The notes under the pieces: model-generated
What the model saw: only the letters and a program-made list of their open reading frames with translations
What the model was told of the DNA's origin: nothing
Databases searched by the model: none
Assembly (NCBI GenBank): GCA_002408385.1
Contig: DHSB01000024.1
Span: 71,088-93,838 of the forward strand
DNA length: 22,751 nt
Origin: Myxococcales bacterium UBA5297
GTDB lineage: Bacteria > Myxococcota > Myxococcia > Myxococcales > UBA5297
Direction: 5' to 3'
Translations under genes and position numbers: made by a program
Shown here: positions 6,694 through 14,038 of the stretch, piece after piece
Layout: each line of letters begins with the position of its first letter
Position numbering within the stretch: the stretch's first letter is position 1

Positions 6694-8997
6694 CTAGCGA
6701 AGCTTGCCCGCCTCCTCCAACGACATCAGCACGCGCTCGGGCGTGAGCGGCAGGCGCCGGAACCGATACCCGACCGCCTCGCTCACCGCGTTGGCCACCG
6801 CCGCGGCCGCGGGGATCAAGGACGGCTCGCCGATGCCCTTGGCGCCGAACGGACCGGCCGAATGCGGCTGCTCGATGAGCACGATGTCGACCTCGGGCAC
6901 GTCGAGCGTGGTCGGGATGAGGTAGTCGGTGAAGCTCGGGTTGAGGCAGCGGCCCTGATCGAGCTTGAGGTCCTCCATCAGCGCGTAGCCGACGCCCTGG
7001 ACGACGCCGCCCTCGATCTGGCCTTCGATGAGCGTGCGATTGATGACCTGGCCGACGTCGTGGGCCGCGGTGACGCGCACGACGCGGGTGCGGCCGCTGC
7101 GCAGATCGACCTCGACCTCGGCGACCTGCATCGCGAAGCAGTAGGAGCTGTAGGCGTCGCCGTTGCCCCTGGCGTTGTCCCAAGTCTTGCGCGGCGGCGC
7201 GTACCAGCCCTGGGCGCTCAGGTTGACCTTCTTCACGGCGAAGGCCGTGTTGGCGAGCTCCTTGAGGCTCCCGAGCCGGGTGCCGTCGCGCTTGAGGACC
7301 TGCCCCTCGCGCAGCTCGATCTCGTCGGCGGGCACGCCGTACAGCTCGCAGGCCGCCTCGAGGATGCGCCCCTTGAGCTGGCGGGCCGCGTCGATGACCG
7401 CGTTGCCGCTCATCACCGTGGTGCGCGAGGCGACCGTCGGGCCGCTGTCGGTGACGAAGTCGGTGCTCGAGGGGGTGACGCGCACGTGCTCGAGCGCGAC
7501 CCCGAGCGTCTCCGCGGCACACTGGGCGGCGACGGTGAAGGCGCCCTGCCCGAGCTCGGTGCCGCCGATGGAGACGAGCACCGAGCCGTCGGGCCGCAGG
7601 TGCACGAGCGCGCCCGAGCCCTCGAGGAACTGGCCGCCGGCGTGCAGCCCGCCGCCGTACATGCAGGCGCCGATGCCGATGCCCTTCTTCAGCCAGCGCG
7701 AGGTCTGGTTGAACGCCTCGAATTCGCGGCGCTTCTGCTCGTAGCCGCTGCGGGCGAGGGCGGCCTCGAAGGTCTCGATCCCCGGGACGCTCTCGGTCAG
7801 CTTCTGGCAGGTGGTCGTCTCGTCGCCGGGACCGAGGATGTTGCGGCGGCGGATCTCGGCGGGCGAGAGGCCGAGCCGGGCGGCCAGCTCGTCCATCTGC
7901 GCTTCCATCGCGAAGGTCGTCTGCGGGGTGCCGAAGCCGCGGTAGGCGCCGCCGAAGAGGTTGTTCGTGTAGACGACGTAAGTGTCGACGCGCGCGGTCG
8001 GCGTGCGGTAGGGGCCGAAGGCGGTCGAGTTGGAGCGCTCGGAGACGATGGCCGAGAGGCCGGTGTAGCCGCCCGCGTCGCAGTCGATGCGCACCTGCGC
8101 GGCGGTGATGCGGCCCTCCCCGTCGGCGCCGATCTTGTTGGTCACCTTCATCCGGTGCCGCTTGGTCGACCAGGCGAGATCCTGGGCGCGGTCGTAGACG
8201 AACTTCACCGGGCGCCCCGTCCTCATCGCGAGTACCGCGGCGCACGCAGAGGGCTCGCTCGGATAGTCCTCCTTGCCGCCGAAGCCACCGCCGGTGGTCG
8301 CCTGGATCACCCGGACGCGCGCGTAGTCGACGCCGAGGACGCGGGCGACCGCCTTCTGGATGTAGAAGGGCGCCTGCGCCGAGGCGTGGATGGTCACCCC
8401 GCCGTCGGGCTCGGGGATGGCGATGCAGCCGTTCGGCTCGAGGTAGGCGTGCTCCTGGTAGTTGACCTCGTAGACGTCCTCGACGATCGCCGCGGCGGCG
8501 GCGAAGCCCTGCTCCACGTCGCCGCGGATGACCTGCTTCTTGGTCATCACGTTGCCGTTCTCGTGGATCTTGACCGCCCCGGGGGCGAGCGCCTCGTCGG
8601 TGTGGGTGATGACCGGCAGCGGCCGGTACTCGACCTTGATGGCGCGGACCGCGGCCTCGGCGTGCTCGGCGGTGTCGGCGGCGACGAGCGCGATGCGGTC
8701 GGACATCTGGCGCACCTTGCCGCTGGCGAGCAGGGGCTGGTCGGCTATCTGCACGCCTATCTGGTTCTCGCCGGGCACGTCCTTGCCGGTGACGACCGCG
8801 AAGACCCCGGGCATCGACTCGGCGGCGCGGGTGTCTATCGAGAGCAGCTCGGCGTGCGCGTGGGCCGAGGTGAGGGCCTTGAGGTGGAGCATCCCGACCA
8901 GCTCGAGGTCGTCGACGTAGCGGGCGCGTCCGGTGACCTTCTCGAGCGCGTCGACGCGCCGGGCGCGGGTTCCGATGTTGCGAAGGGTCTCGCCCAT
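6694..8997 (-). CDS. Xanthine dehydrogenase-family molybdopterin-binding subunit
   Basis: This 767-residue large subunit binds the molybdenum-pterin cofactor and hydroxylates a carbon next to a heteroatom or an aldehyde carbon. Visible motifs, in order: QEHAYLEPNG (181-190), TTGGGFGGKE (234-243), AYRGFGTPQ (351-359), GGTELGQG (478-485) and GPFGAKGIGEPSL (715-727). In the last, E724 matches the catalytic base of the family (GxGE). The loop equivalent to the CO dehydrogenase AYxCSFR is AYRGFG here, so an aerobic CO dehydrogenase is excluded. The Arg in that loop also occurs in purine hydroxylases but is too widespread to fix the substrate. The start at 8997 has CCGGAGAAAG before it. It is the third gene of a FAD, FeS, Mo operon, 18 bp after the FeS gene. 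Nicotinate, purine, aromatic or aldehyde substrates all remain possible. Confidence 0.93.
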   Translation of the reverse strand: MGETLRNIGTRARRVDALEKVTGRARYVDDLELVGMLHLKALTSAHAHAELLSIDTRAAESMPGVFAVVTGKDVPGENQIGVQIADQPLLASGKVRQMSDRIALVAADTAEHAEAAVRAIKVEYRPLPVITHTDEALAPGAVKIHENGNVMTKKQVIRGDVEQGFAAAAAIVEDVYEVNYQEHAYLEPNGCIAIPEPDGGVTIHASAQAPFYIQKAVARVLGVDYARVRVIQATTGGGFGGKEDYPSEPSACAAVLAMRTGRPVKFVYDRAQDLAWSTKRHRMKVTNKIGADGEGRITAAQVRIDCDAGGYTGLSAIVSERSNSTAFGPYRTPTARVDTYVVYTNNLFGGAYRGFGTPQTTFAMEAQMDELAARLGLSPAEIRRRNILGPGDETTTCQKLTESVPGIETFEAALARSGYEQKRREFEAFNQTSRWLKKGIGIGACMYGGGLHAGGQFLEGSGALVHLRPDGSVLVSIGGTELGQGAFTVAAQCAAETLGVALEHVRVTPSSTDFVTDSGPTVASRTTVMSGNAVIDAARQLKGRILEAACELYGVPADEIELREGQVLKRDGTRLGSLKELANTAFAVKKVNLSAQGWYAPPRKTWDNARGNGDAYSSYCFAMQVAEVEVDLRSGRTRVVRVTAAHDVGQVINRTLIEGQIEGGVVQGVGYALMEDLKLDQGRCLNPSFTDYLIPTTLDVPEVDIVLIEQPHSAGPFGAKGIGEPSLIPAAAAVANAVSEAVGYRFRRLPLTPERVLMSLEEAGKLR

Positions 8998-9015
8998 GGC
9001 TTTCTCCGGAGTGCC

Positions 9016-9498
9016 TTAGGATTGCTTGCCCAGCTCGGCGACCGCGACCTGCACGGCCTCGACGATCTTCGCGTAGCCGGTGCAGCGGCACAGGTTGCCG
9101 GCGAGCGCTTCCTTGATCTCCTGGACGCTCGCCTGGGGCCGCGTGTCGCAAAGGTGCGCGCCGGTGACGACGACGCCCGGGGTACAGAAGCCGCACTGCA
9201 CCCCGCCAGCGGCGACGAGCGCCTTCTGGAACGGGTGCATGCCGTCGGGGTGGCCACGGCCGACGCCCTCGACGGTGACGATCTCCTTGCCCTGGACCTG
9301 CTTGGCGAAGAGCAGGCAGCTATTGACCGGCCGGCCGTCGAGCAGCACGGTGCAGGCGCCGCACTCGCCCTCGCCGCAGCCCTCCTTGGTGCCGGTGTAG
9401 CCGAGGCGCCGCAGGGCGTCGACGAGCCGGATGGCCGAGGGCATCGGGGCCGAGCGCACGGCGCCGTTGATCTTGAGGGTGATCTCTTCGAGGTTCAC
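9016..9498 (-). CDS. Xanthine dehydrogenase-family 2Fe-2S subunit
   Basis: The 160-residue small subunit carries electrons from the molybdenum centre to FAD. The N-terminal ferredoxin-like domain has a plant-type cluster motif with cysteines 41, 46, 49 and 61 (CGEGECGACTVLLDG). The C-terminal helical domain has cysteines 102, 105, 137 and 139 (QCGFCTPG and NLCRCTGY). All eight ligands are present, and the length is usual for CoxS/XdhC-type small subunits. The start is GTG at 9496-9498 with GGAGGCGGAC directly upstream, a good ribosome binding site. It lies 13 bp after the FAD gene and 18 bp before the Mo gene in one transcript. Confidence 0.95.
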   Translation of the reverse strand: MNLEEITLKINGAVRSAPMPSAIRLVDALRRLGYTGTKEGCGEGECGACTVLLDGRPVNSCLLFAKQVQGKEIVTVEGVGRGHPDGMHPFQKALVAAGGVQCGFCTPGVVVTGAHLCDTRPQASVQEIKEALAGNLCRCTGYAKIVEAVQVAVAELGKQS

Positions 9499-9511
9499 GT
9501 CCGCCTCCGTG

Positions 9512-10375
9512 CTAGGCCGCCTTGCGCACCGACTCGAGCGCGCCGCGAAGCGCGTCCTCGGTGGCGTTGATGACCAGCAGCTCCTTGTAGCGGCGCGAGC
9601 CGCGCACGTCGTCGATGGGCTTGATGTCGCCGAGCACCGCCTCGCGCACGCCGGCGATGAGCCTCTCGTCCAGCCTCTGGCCGCTCAGGTAGCTCTCGAC
9701 CCGCCGGGCGCGCAGCGGCACCGGCGCGCAGCAGCCGTAGGCGACCCGCGCCTCGCGCACGGTCTCGCCGTCGAGCCGCAGGCAGAGCGCGGCGCTGGCG
9801 ATGGAGATGACGTTGGCGTTGCGGCTGCCGAACTTGGCGAAGAACTGGAAGGCGCCCGGGCGCTTGGGGACCTGGAAGCCGACGATCATCTCGTCGGGCG
9901 CCGCCCGGGTGCGCCCCGGGCCCTCGAAGAAGTCCTCGATGGGCATCGAGCGGCCCCCGCGCTTGCTCTGCAGGGTGACCGTGGCGCCGAAGGTGATGAG
10001 CGGGGGCACGTTGTCGGCGGCCGGGGAGGCGTTGCCGACGTTGCCGCCGAGGGTGCCGCGGTTGCGGATCTGGGGGCTCGCGAAGTCGCGGGCGGCGCGC
10101 GCGCCGGCGGGGAACTCGCGGGAGTAGACCGGGTGGGTGATCAGGTCGGCGACCCGGGTCAAGGCGCCCAGCTCGACCCGGTCGGCCTGCTCGCGCACGT
10201 AGGCGAGGTCCGAGAGGTCGGCGATGGAGACGAGGGTGCGCGCGGCGAGCCGGCCGGCCCTCAGGCGCAGCATCAGATCGGTGCCCCCGGCGAGCGGGCG
10301 CGCCTGGGCGCCGTCGCGGGCGAGCAGCTCGAGCGCGTGCTCGAGGTTCTCAGCGCGAACAATGTCGATAGCCAT
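9512..10375 (-). CDS. Xanthine dehydrogenase-family FAD-binding subunit
   Basis: The 287-residue medium subunit belongs to the CoxM/xanthine dehydrogenase FAD-binding family and passes electrons from the FeS subunit to an acceptor. The FAD-binding signatures are PLAGGTDLM (27-35) and IRNRGTLGGNVGNASPAAD (103-121); the C-terminal part (about 175-287) is the CO dehydrogenase flavoprotein C-terminal domain type. I chose the ATG at 10375 because AAGGGG stands 9 bp upstream and MAIDIVRAENLEHAL fits the family N-terminus; the frame extends to 10429 without support. It is the first gene of the three-gene operon, behind a plausible promoter. The gene order (FAD, FeS, Mo) is that of coxMSL-like operons. 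No cofactor-sulfuration factor (XdhC/CoxI) or transporter accompanies it. Confidence 0.93.
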   Translation of the reverse strand: MAIDIVRAENLEHALELLARDGAQARPLAGGTDLMLRLRAGRLAARTLVSIADLSDLAYVREQADRVELGALTRVADLITHPVYSREFPAGARAARDFASPQIRNRGTLGGNVGNASPAADNVPPLITFGATVTLQSKRGGRSMPIEDFFEGPGRTRAAPDEMIVGFQVPKRPGAFQFFAKFGSRNANVISIASAALCLRLDGETVREARVAYGCCAPVPLRARRVESYLSGQRLDERLIAGVREAVLGDIKPIDDVRGSRRYKELLVINATEDALRGALESVRKAA

Positions 10376-10404
10376 CCGAGTCGCCCCTTGCGCAGGAAGA
10401 GGTT

Positions 10405-10434
10405 CTTGTACCGCGGAGCCGCCGCGCATTCCAA
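10405..10434 (-). promoter_or_regulatory. Candidate sigma70-type promoter of the Mo-hydroxylase operon
   Basis: On the minus strand TTGGAA (10429-10434) and TACAAG (10405-10410) are separated by 18 bp; each matches the -35 or -10 consensus at four of six positions. The predicted start would lie about 22-25 bp before the ATG at 10375. The spacer contains CTCCGCGG-type self-complementary sequence that could affect regulation. It rests on consensus resemblance alone. Confidence 0.35.
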
Positions 10435-10468
10435 GCGCGGATCGCCCGTTGGGGGCCGACTCGCTGAG

Positions 10469-10483
10469 GACGGCGCGGCCGTC
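10469..10483 (-). terminator. Hairpin after the prepilin cluster, possible terminator
   Basis: GACGGC (10469-10474) and GCCGTC (10478-10483) form a 6-bp stem with a three-base loop, 7 bp beyond the stop of the last gene of the prepilin cluster on the minus strand. Together with the candidate promoter at 10405-10434 it suggests that the pilus cluster and the Mo-hydroxylase operon are separate transcripts. Confidence 0.4.
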
Positions 10484-10489
10484 GGGCGG

Positions 10490-11257
10490 TCAAGGCTGAG
10501 GCGTGGCGGGGCGGGCGGCCGGTGCCGGGGAGGCGGGCGTCGGCGGAACGGGATCCGCGGTGGCCGCCGAGGCCGCCTTCGGCTCGGGCATGCGAGGGAG
10601 CAGGCCTTCGAATGACTTCATGTTCTGCAGCGGGAGGGGCGCGGCCTCGAAGCGGGCGGGGAAGACCGACTTTCCGTTCCCGCCCATGGCGACGACCTCG
10701 AAGCCGTCGCCCTTGGGGCTTTGGACCCGCGCGAGCCGCATCGCGGGCACCTGCTCGCTCTGCCACACCTGGAACAGGCCCTCCTCGGACCGGATGGCGA
10801 TGTGCTTGCACTGCAGCGTGCCCGCGAGCGTCTTGAGCGACACCTGGCGCAGATCCGGGCCTGGCCCCGGGCCCGCCCCCGAGCAGCGACGGGTCTCGGG
10901 GGCTCCCTTCAGGTCCATCGAAAAGATGGCGGCGCCCGTCTTCAGGTACGCGTCGATGGCGACCGGCCCGCCGCCGCGGGCCCGCAAGGCGGTCCGTCCA
11001 GTCTTGTCGAGCCAGAACTCGATCCAGGGCGCTCCCCCCTTCTCCGCCTCGAGCACGACGATGCGAAAGGTCGCGGTGTAGTCGGGCTTGCCGTCGATCA
11101 ACCGGGCGTACTCGACCCAGTCGCCGGCCTTGCCGTCCTCCTGACTTGCGGCCAGCAGCGAGGAGAAGTCGGTCGGGGTAGGCGAACAGGTCGAGGCGAC
11201 CGGAGCGGAGGCGGCCGCGAGAAGCGAGACCGCCGCGAACGCTGAAAGAGGGTTCAT
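10490..11257 (-). CDS. Unrecognised secreted protein, last gene of the prepilin cluster
   Basis: The 255-residue product begins with a signal peptide (MNPLSAFAAVSLLAAASAPV, possible cleavage near residue 23), so it should be exported. The middle is a beta-rich domain with strands such as YTATFRIVVLE, WIEFWLDKTGRTAL and CKHIAIRSEEGLFQVWQSE. This resembles proteins that report on or modify an outer-membrane or lipid environment, but I recognise no family. The last ~35 residues are a Pro/Ala-rich linker (PVPPTPASPAPAARPA), as in proteins that cross the envelope or bind peptidoglycan. The ATG at 11257 overlaps the stop of the preceding gene (ATGA), which ties it to the pilus cluster and fixes the start. 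A longer frame to 11743 lies inside the neighbouring gene and is a shadow. Confidence 0.8.
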   Translation of the reverse strand: MNPLSAFAAVSLLAAASAPVASTCSPTPTDFSSLLAASQEDGKAGDWVEYARLIDGKPDYTATFRIVVLEAEKGGAPWIEFWLDKTGRTALRARGGGPVAIDAYLKTGAAIFSMDLKGAPETRRCSGAGPGPGPDLRQVSLKTLAGTLQCKHIAIRSEEGLFQVWQSEQVPAMRLARVQSPKGDGFEVVAMGGNGKSVFPARFEAAPLPLQNMKSFEGLLPRMPEPKAASAATADPVPPTPASPAPAARPATPQP

Positions 11258-11922
11258 CGGGCGTACTCCTCGGTGATGACGACCGGCCGTCCGACCCCGT
11301 CTCGAGCCAGCACGGGCCTGCCGGTAGGGAGCGCGTCGGTGACGACCGCCGAAAGGAAGAAGCGCCGCTCGGATTCGGCGCAAGCCAAGTAGATGACCCC
11401 GGGGCGCGCGCGCTCGTCGAGGCTTACCGCGGGGCCGGAGAGATCGGCGCGGACCGCGACCTGGTAGGGACGTGCCCGCGCGAAGGAGCGAAAGCCGCTC
11501 GTCCGGCCGCCCAGCGCCAGGGCATAGCGCTGCGGCTCGAGCCGGCAGGGCGCGCTCTCGTGCCGCAGCTCGTCGGCGAGCGCCCTCATCGCCGCCACCG
11601 CGCGCTCCGGCGGGTTGGGTCCTCCAGCCGGCGGGCGCTCGATGAGCGGGCCACGGGCCAGGGTCACGCCGAGCAGGCACAGGGGGACCAGGTGGACCGG
11701 CAGTGGCATCTTCGAGCCGGCGACCGTCGCGCCGGCGAGCCAAACGGAGTAGGCGGTAAGCACCAGCAACAGCCCCACGGCGCAGGCGACGCAGCCCGCG
11801 TCCGGAGCAAACAGGTCGCGGGAGGAGAGCAGCCAGAGGCTATGGCGCACCCCGCCGGAGCTCGCGGCGAGCACCGCGGCGACCACCGCGCCGTAGAAGA
11901 GAAATCGAAGCCAACGCGCCAT
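11254..11922 (-). CDS. Unrecognised membrane protein in the prepilin cluster
   Basis: The product has 222 residues and three hydrophobic segments (about 5-22, 44-66 and 74-90), followed by a soluble domain from about 100 to the end. The first two helices are joined by a loop with two cysteines (APDAGCVACAVG). The soluble domain contains a predicted strand series (RPYQVAVRADLSGPAVSL, GVIYLACAESERRFFLSAVV) and no catalytic motif that I recognise. The ATG at 11922 has only a weak ribosome binding site. It lies 14 bp after the Flp-type pilin gene and overlaps the next gene by 4 bp, so it is part of the pilus operon. It might be an inner-membrane accessory to pilin handling, but that is guesswork from context. 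Confidence 0.78.
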   Translation of the reverse strand: MARWLRFLFYGAVVAAVLAASSGGVRHSLWLLSSRDLFAPDAGCVACAVGLLLVLTAYSVWLAGATVAGSKMPLPVHLVPLCLLGVTLARGPLIERPPAGGPNPPERAVAAMRALADELRHESAPCRLEPQRYALALGGRTSGFRSFARARPYQVAVRADLSGPAVSLDERARPGVIYLACAESERRFFLSAVVTDALPTGRPVLARDGVGRPVVITEEYAR

Positions 11923-11936
11923 GGAGGCCGGCGAGG

Positions 11937-12143
11937 CTACGGGATCGGCAGGCCGAGCACCAGATAGTAGCCGCGCACGTAGGCGTCGTAGGCCTTGATG
12001 GCCTCGGGCAGGAAGGTGACGACCGCCGCCGTACCCCCGACGAGCAGCGAGGCGGTGATGATCGAGTACTCGCTGATCGCCTGGCCCGACTCGTCGCCGA
12101 GCAACCGAAGCAGTGGGCGCAGGCTCTCTCGAAGCCTCTTCAT
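11937..12143 (-). CDS. Flp-type (type IVb) pilin precursor
   Basis: The 68-residue protein has the architecture of a Flp pilin. A basic leader of 20 residues ends in DESG, and the predicted mature N-terminus is QAISEYSIITASLLVGGTAA, a hydrophobic helix. Cleavage after G20 puts Glu at mature position 5 and Tyr at 6, the defining Flp-family pair. The mature form would be 48 residues, with the short C-terminal tail (FLPEAIKAYDAYVRGYYLVLGLPIP) rich in Tyr. It is expected to be cut by a class III prepilin peptidase (CpaA/TadV) and assembled into a fibre, neither of which is encoded here. The start overlaps the stop of the preceding gene by 4 bp, and GAGGA lies about 9 bp upstream. Confidence 0.88.
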   Translation of the reverse strand: MKRLRESLRPLLRLLGDESGQAISEYSIITASLLVGGTAAVVTFLPEAIKAYDAYVRGYYLVLGLPIP

Positions 12144-12901
12144 GGCTGTTCCTCGCTGCCGTAGTGGGCGGTGACCGCCGCGCCCTTCGGCTCGAACGAA
12201 TAGGGCGTGATGGCGAAGCGCACCCTCTGGCCGCCGCGGGTGTAGACCGCCTGGGCGCCCTTCTTGCCCAGCGCGCTCGACTCGAGCCCCTGCCAGCCCT
12301 TGCGGATCATCTCGCGGTCGATGTGGGCGGCCACCTCGCGCACGCTCAGCAGCGGCTCATGGTAGTTGACCACCTCGGCCCCGCCCTGCCCGTGGTCGGA
12401 AACCCGGGTCATGCCCACCGCGCTGTTCGAGAACGGGATGTCGTCCTCGGGCGTCAGGCTGCCATACGTCTCGCCGGACATGGGAATGACCGACGGGAAG
12501 ACCTCGGTCGTCAGCTTGCGCGGCGAGATGACGACAACCGCCTGCGCCTTGCCTCCAGCGACAATCCCGGTGACCGTGGCCCCGCCGTCGGAAGTGCGGA
12601 TCACCTTGTGGGGCACGCCCTGCGCCGCGAAGAAGTCGACGTAGAAGTCGCGCACCCGCAGCGCCGGATCCTTCGTGGAAAAATGCGACAGGCGCACCGG
12701 CAGGCCGTTGACCGCGAGCGCGTCGCCGAGCGGGAACTCGAGGGTGTTCGGATAACCGGGCAGCTCGTTCTCAGCGTAGTAGGGAGCCGGGACCATCTGC
12801 GCGACGGCCGTCGGCTCGGCCGAGGAGCCCAGCCCCAGGCCCGCCGCCACGAGCGTCACGCCCATCAGAGAGGCGCCTATCCATCGAATCATCGAGCTCA
12901 T
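12140..12901 (-). CDS. Unrecognised secreted protein with two related modules
   Basis: The 253-residue product starts with a signal peptide (hydrophobic to about residue 26; ATG at 12901, or possibly MIRWIG nine bases later). The mature part seems to hold two similar modules, about residues 48-127 and 155-234. Each has a strand ending in a small-residue turn, then a helix with aromatic or basic residues, a G near its end (FFAAQGV and IRKGWQG), and a terminal strand (AQAVVVISP and QRVRFAITPY). This resembles the duplicated small alpha/beta domain found in exported proteins whose YPGA-type strand precedes a V-x-FY helix, but I cannot name the family. It overlaps the Flp pilin start by 4 bp, so its production is coupled to that pilin; a periplasmic pilus-accessory role is inferred from context only. 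Confidence 0.78.
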   Translation of the reverse strand: MSSMIRWIGASLMGVTLVAAGLGLGSSAEPTAVAQMVPAPYYAENELPGYPNTLEFPLGDALAVNGLPVRLSHFSTKDPALRVRDFYVDFFAAQGVPHKVIRTSDGGATVTGIVAGGKAQAVVVISPRKLTTEVFPSVIPMSGETYGSLTPEDDIPFSNSAVGMTRVSDHGQGGAEVVNYHEPLLSVREVAAHIDREMIRKGWQGLESSALGKKGAQAVYTRGGQRVRFAITPYSFEPKGAAVTAHYGSEEQP

Positions 12902-12955
12902 GACCCTTGCTTCCTCGCCCGCGTCCCGGAGGCGCTCGCACGCCGCCGTCTCGCG

Positions 12956-14023
12956 TCAGTAGTCGCACTTGTGGGAGCCGAACTCCTGCCGCAGCTCCTT
13001 AGGGCAGCCCATGTAGTAGGGGCCCAGCCGCTGATAGACCTGGTGGTAAGTGCTGCTCGCGGCCTCGTGCGTGTCCTTGAAGGTGTTCGTGTAGTGGATG
13101 TAGAGCGGCGAATGACCGGGGATCTTCGCGACGTCGAGGCGGTGATCCGATTTCAGGCCCCGGGAGTGATCGAGCGGAAGTGAGGCAACTGTCGTCGACA
13201 GCGGCGAGTGGACGCCAATTCTGCCAAGCAGCTCGCCAGCCTTGGCGGTAAAGCCTCCGGTCAGCTCGTTTACCGCCTCCGCCAGTCCCGCGAAGGTCAT
13301 CTTCGAGACCTGCCGGCAGTACTCGCTGGCACTACCGACGTTCGCACAGGTGCCGGTGAGCCGGTCCTCGGTGACCCGCTTGCCATCTTTGAGGTCCCAG
13401 GCGTCGACGATGAGCGACTGGCGGCTGCGGATGGTGAAGTCGTCGCCGTCGAGCATCTTCTGCGTGAACCAGACCGGCATCGTCTGAGCGAGCAGCGTGT
13501 TCTTGAGTTTCAGATCGAGGGTGCCCTCGGCCTTGCCCTTCTCGTTGAACCCGACCCATCCGAAGACGACATTCGCGGCCTCGTCGAAGAAGTCGAGGTT
13601 GGCGACGGTGAAGACCCCGGGGCTCGTGTTCTGCATCGAGGCCTGCGAGCGGTTGAAGGTGACGCTCAGGGTCATCGGGTTGAAGGCCTTGTAGTTGGAG
13701 ACCAGCCGTGGGGTCGAGCCGTCGAGGTCATCGCCCCAACGCTCGACCACCTCGTCGAGCACCTTGCCGCGCGCGTTTTCGAAGAGCGCGTCGTGCTTGG
13801 GCTGCACTGGCTTCTCGGCCTTCCAGTCCGACAGCTTGAAGGCGGTCATCTCCCAGACCAGATAGCGCGAGGCTTCCTGCAGCTTCAGCCTCGCGAAGGA
13901 CATCTCGTAGAAGAACAGTGCGTAGAGCAGGGTCGGCACCAGGACGAGCACGCAGAGGGAGAACTCGACGGTGGCCGCCCCCTCCTCTGTCCGACCCGGC
14001 CAAATAGCGCTCTTGGGCTTCAT
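12956..14023 (-). CDS. TadE-like minor prepilin
   Basis: The product has 355 residues. The N-terminus MKPKSAIWPGRTEEG is followed by AATVEFSLCVLVLVPTLLYALFFYEMSF, a TadE-type hydrophobic helix. Cleavage after G15 would leave Glu at mature position 5 (E20), as in type IVb prepilins. The remaining ~300 residues are a soluble extracytoplasmic domain, much longer than a classical TadE (about 150-200 residues in total). It includes CANVGSASEYC (two cysteines nine residues apart) and a C-terminal GCPKELRQEFGSHKC pair. GAGGA precedes the ATG at 14023. It lies 15 bp after the TadG-like gene. Such proteins are thought to be minor pilins or to act in pilus initiation; the large domain may serve adhesion or surface sensing, which is inference. 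Confidence 0.82.
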   Translation of the reverse strand: MKPKSAIWPGRTEEGAATVEFSLCVLVLVPTLLYALFFYEMSFARLKLQEASRYLVWEMTAFKLSDWKAEKPVQPKHDALFENARGKVLDEVVERWGDDLDGSTPRLVSNYKAFNPMTLSVTFNRSQASMQNTSPGVFTVANLDFFDEAANVVFGWVGFNEKGKAEGTLDLKLKNTLLAQTMPVWFTQKMLDGDDFTIRSRQSLIVDAWDLKDGKRVTEDRLTGTCANVGSASEYCRQVSKMTFAGLAEAVNELTGGFTAKAGELLGRIGVHSPLSTTVASLPLDHSRGLKSDHRLDVAKIPGHSPLYIHYTNTFKDTHEAASSTYHQVYQRLGPYYMGCPKELRQEFGSHKCDY

Positions 14024-14038
14024 TTGTGTCCTCGGTCG

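Noticed and set aside
6325..9570. Long open frame of about 1,080 codons on the plus strand opposite the Mo-hydroxylase genes
   Set aside because: It is the antisense shadow of three well-recognised genes in GC-rich DNA; its composition (runs of Gly, Arg, Ala, Leu) has no domain.
6694..10375. Aerobic CO dehydrogenase (coxMSL)
   Set aside because: Gene order fits, but the large subunit has AYRGFG where form I CO dehydrogenase has the AYxCSFR active-site loop.
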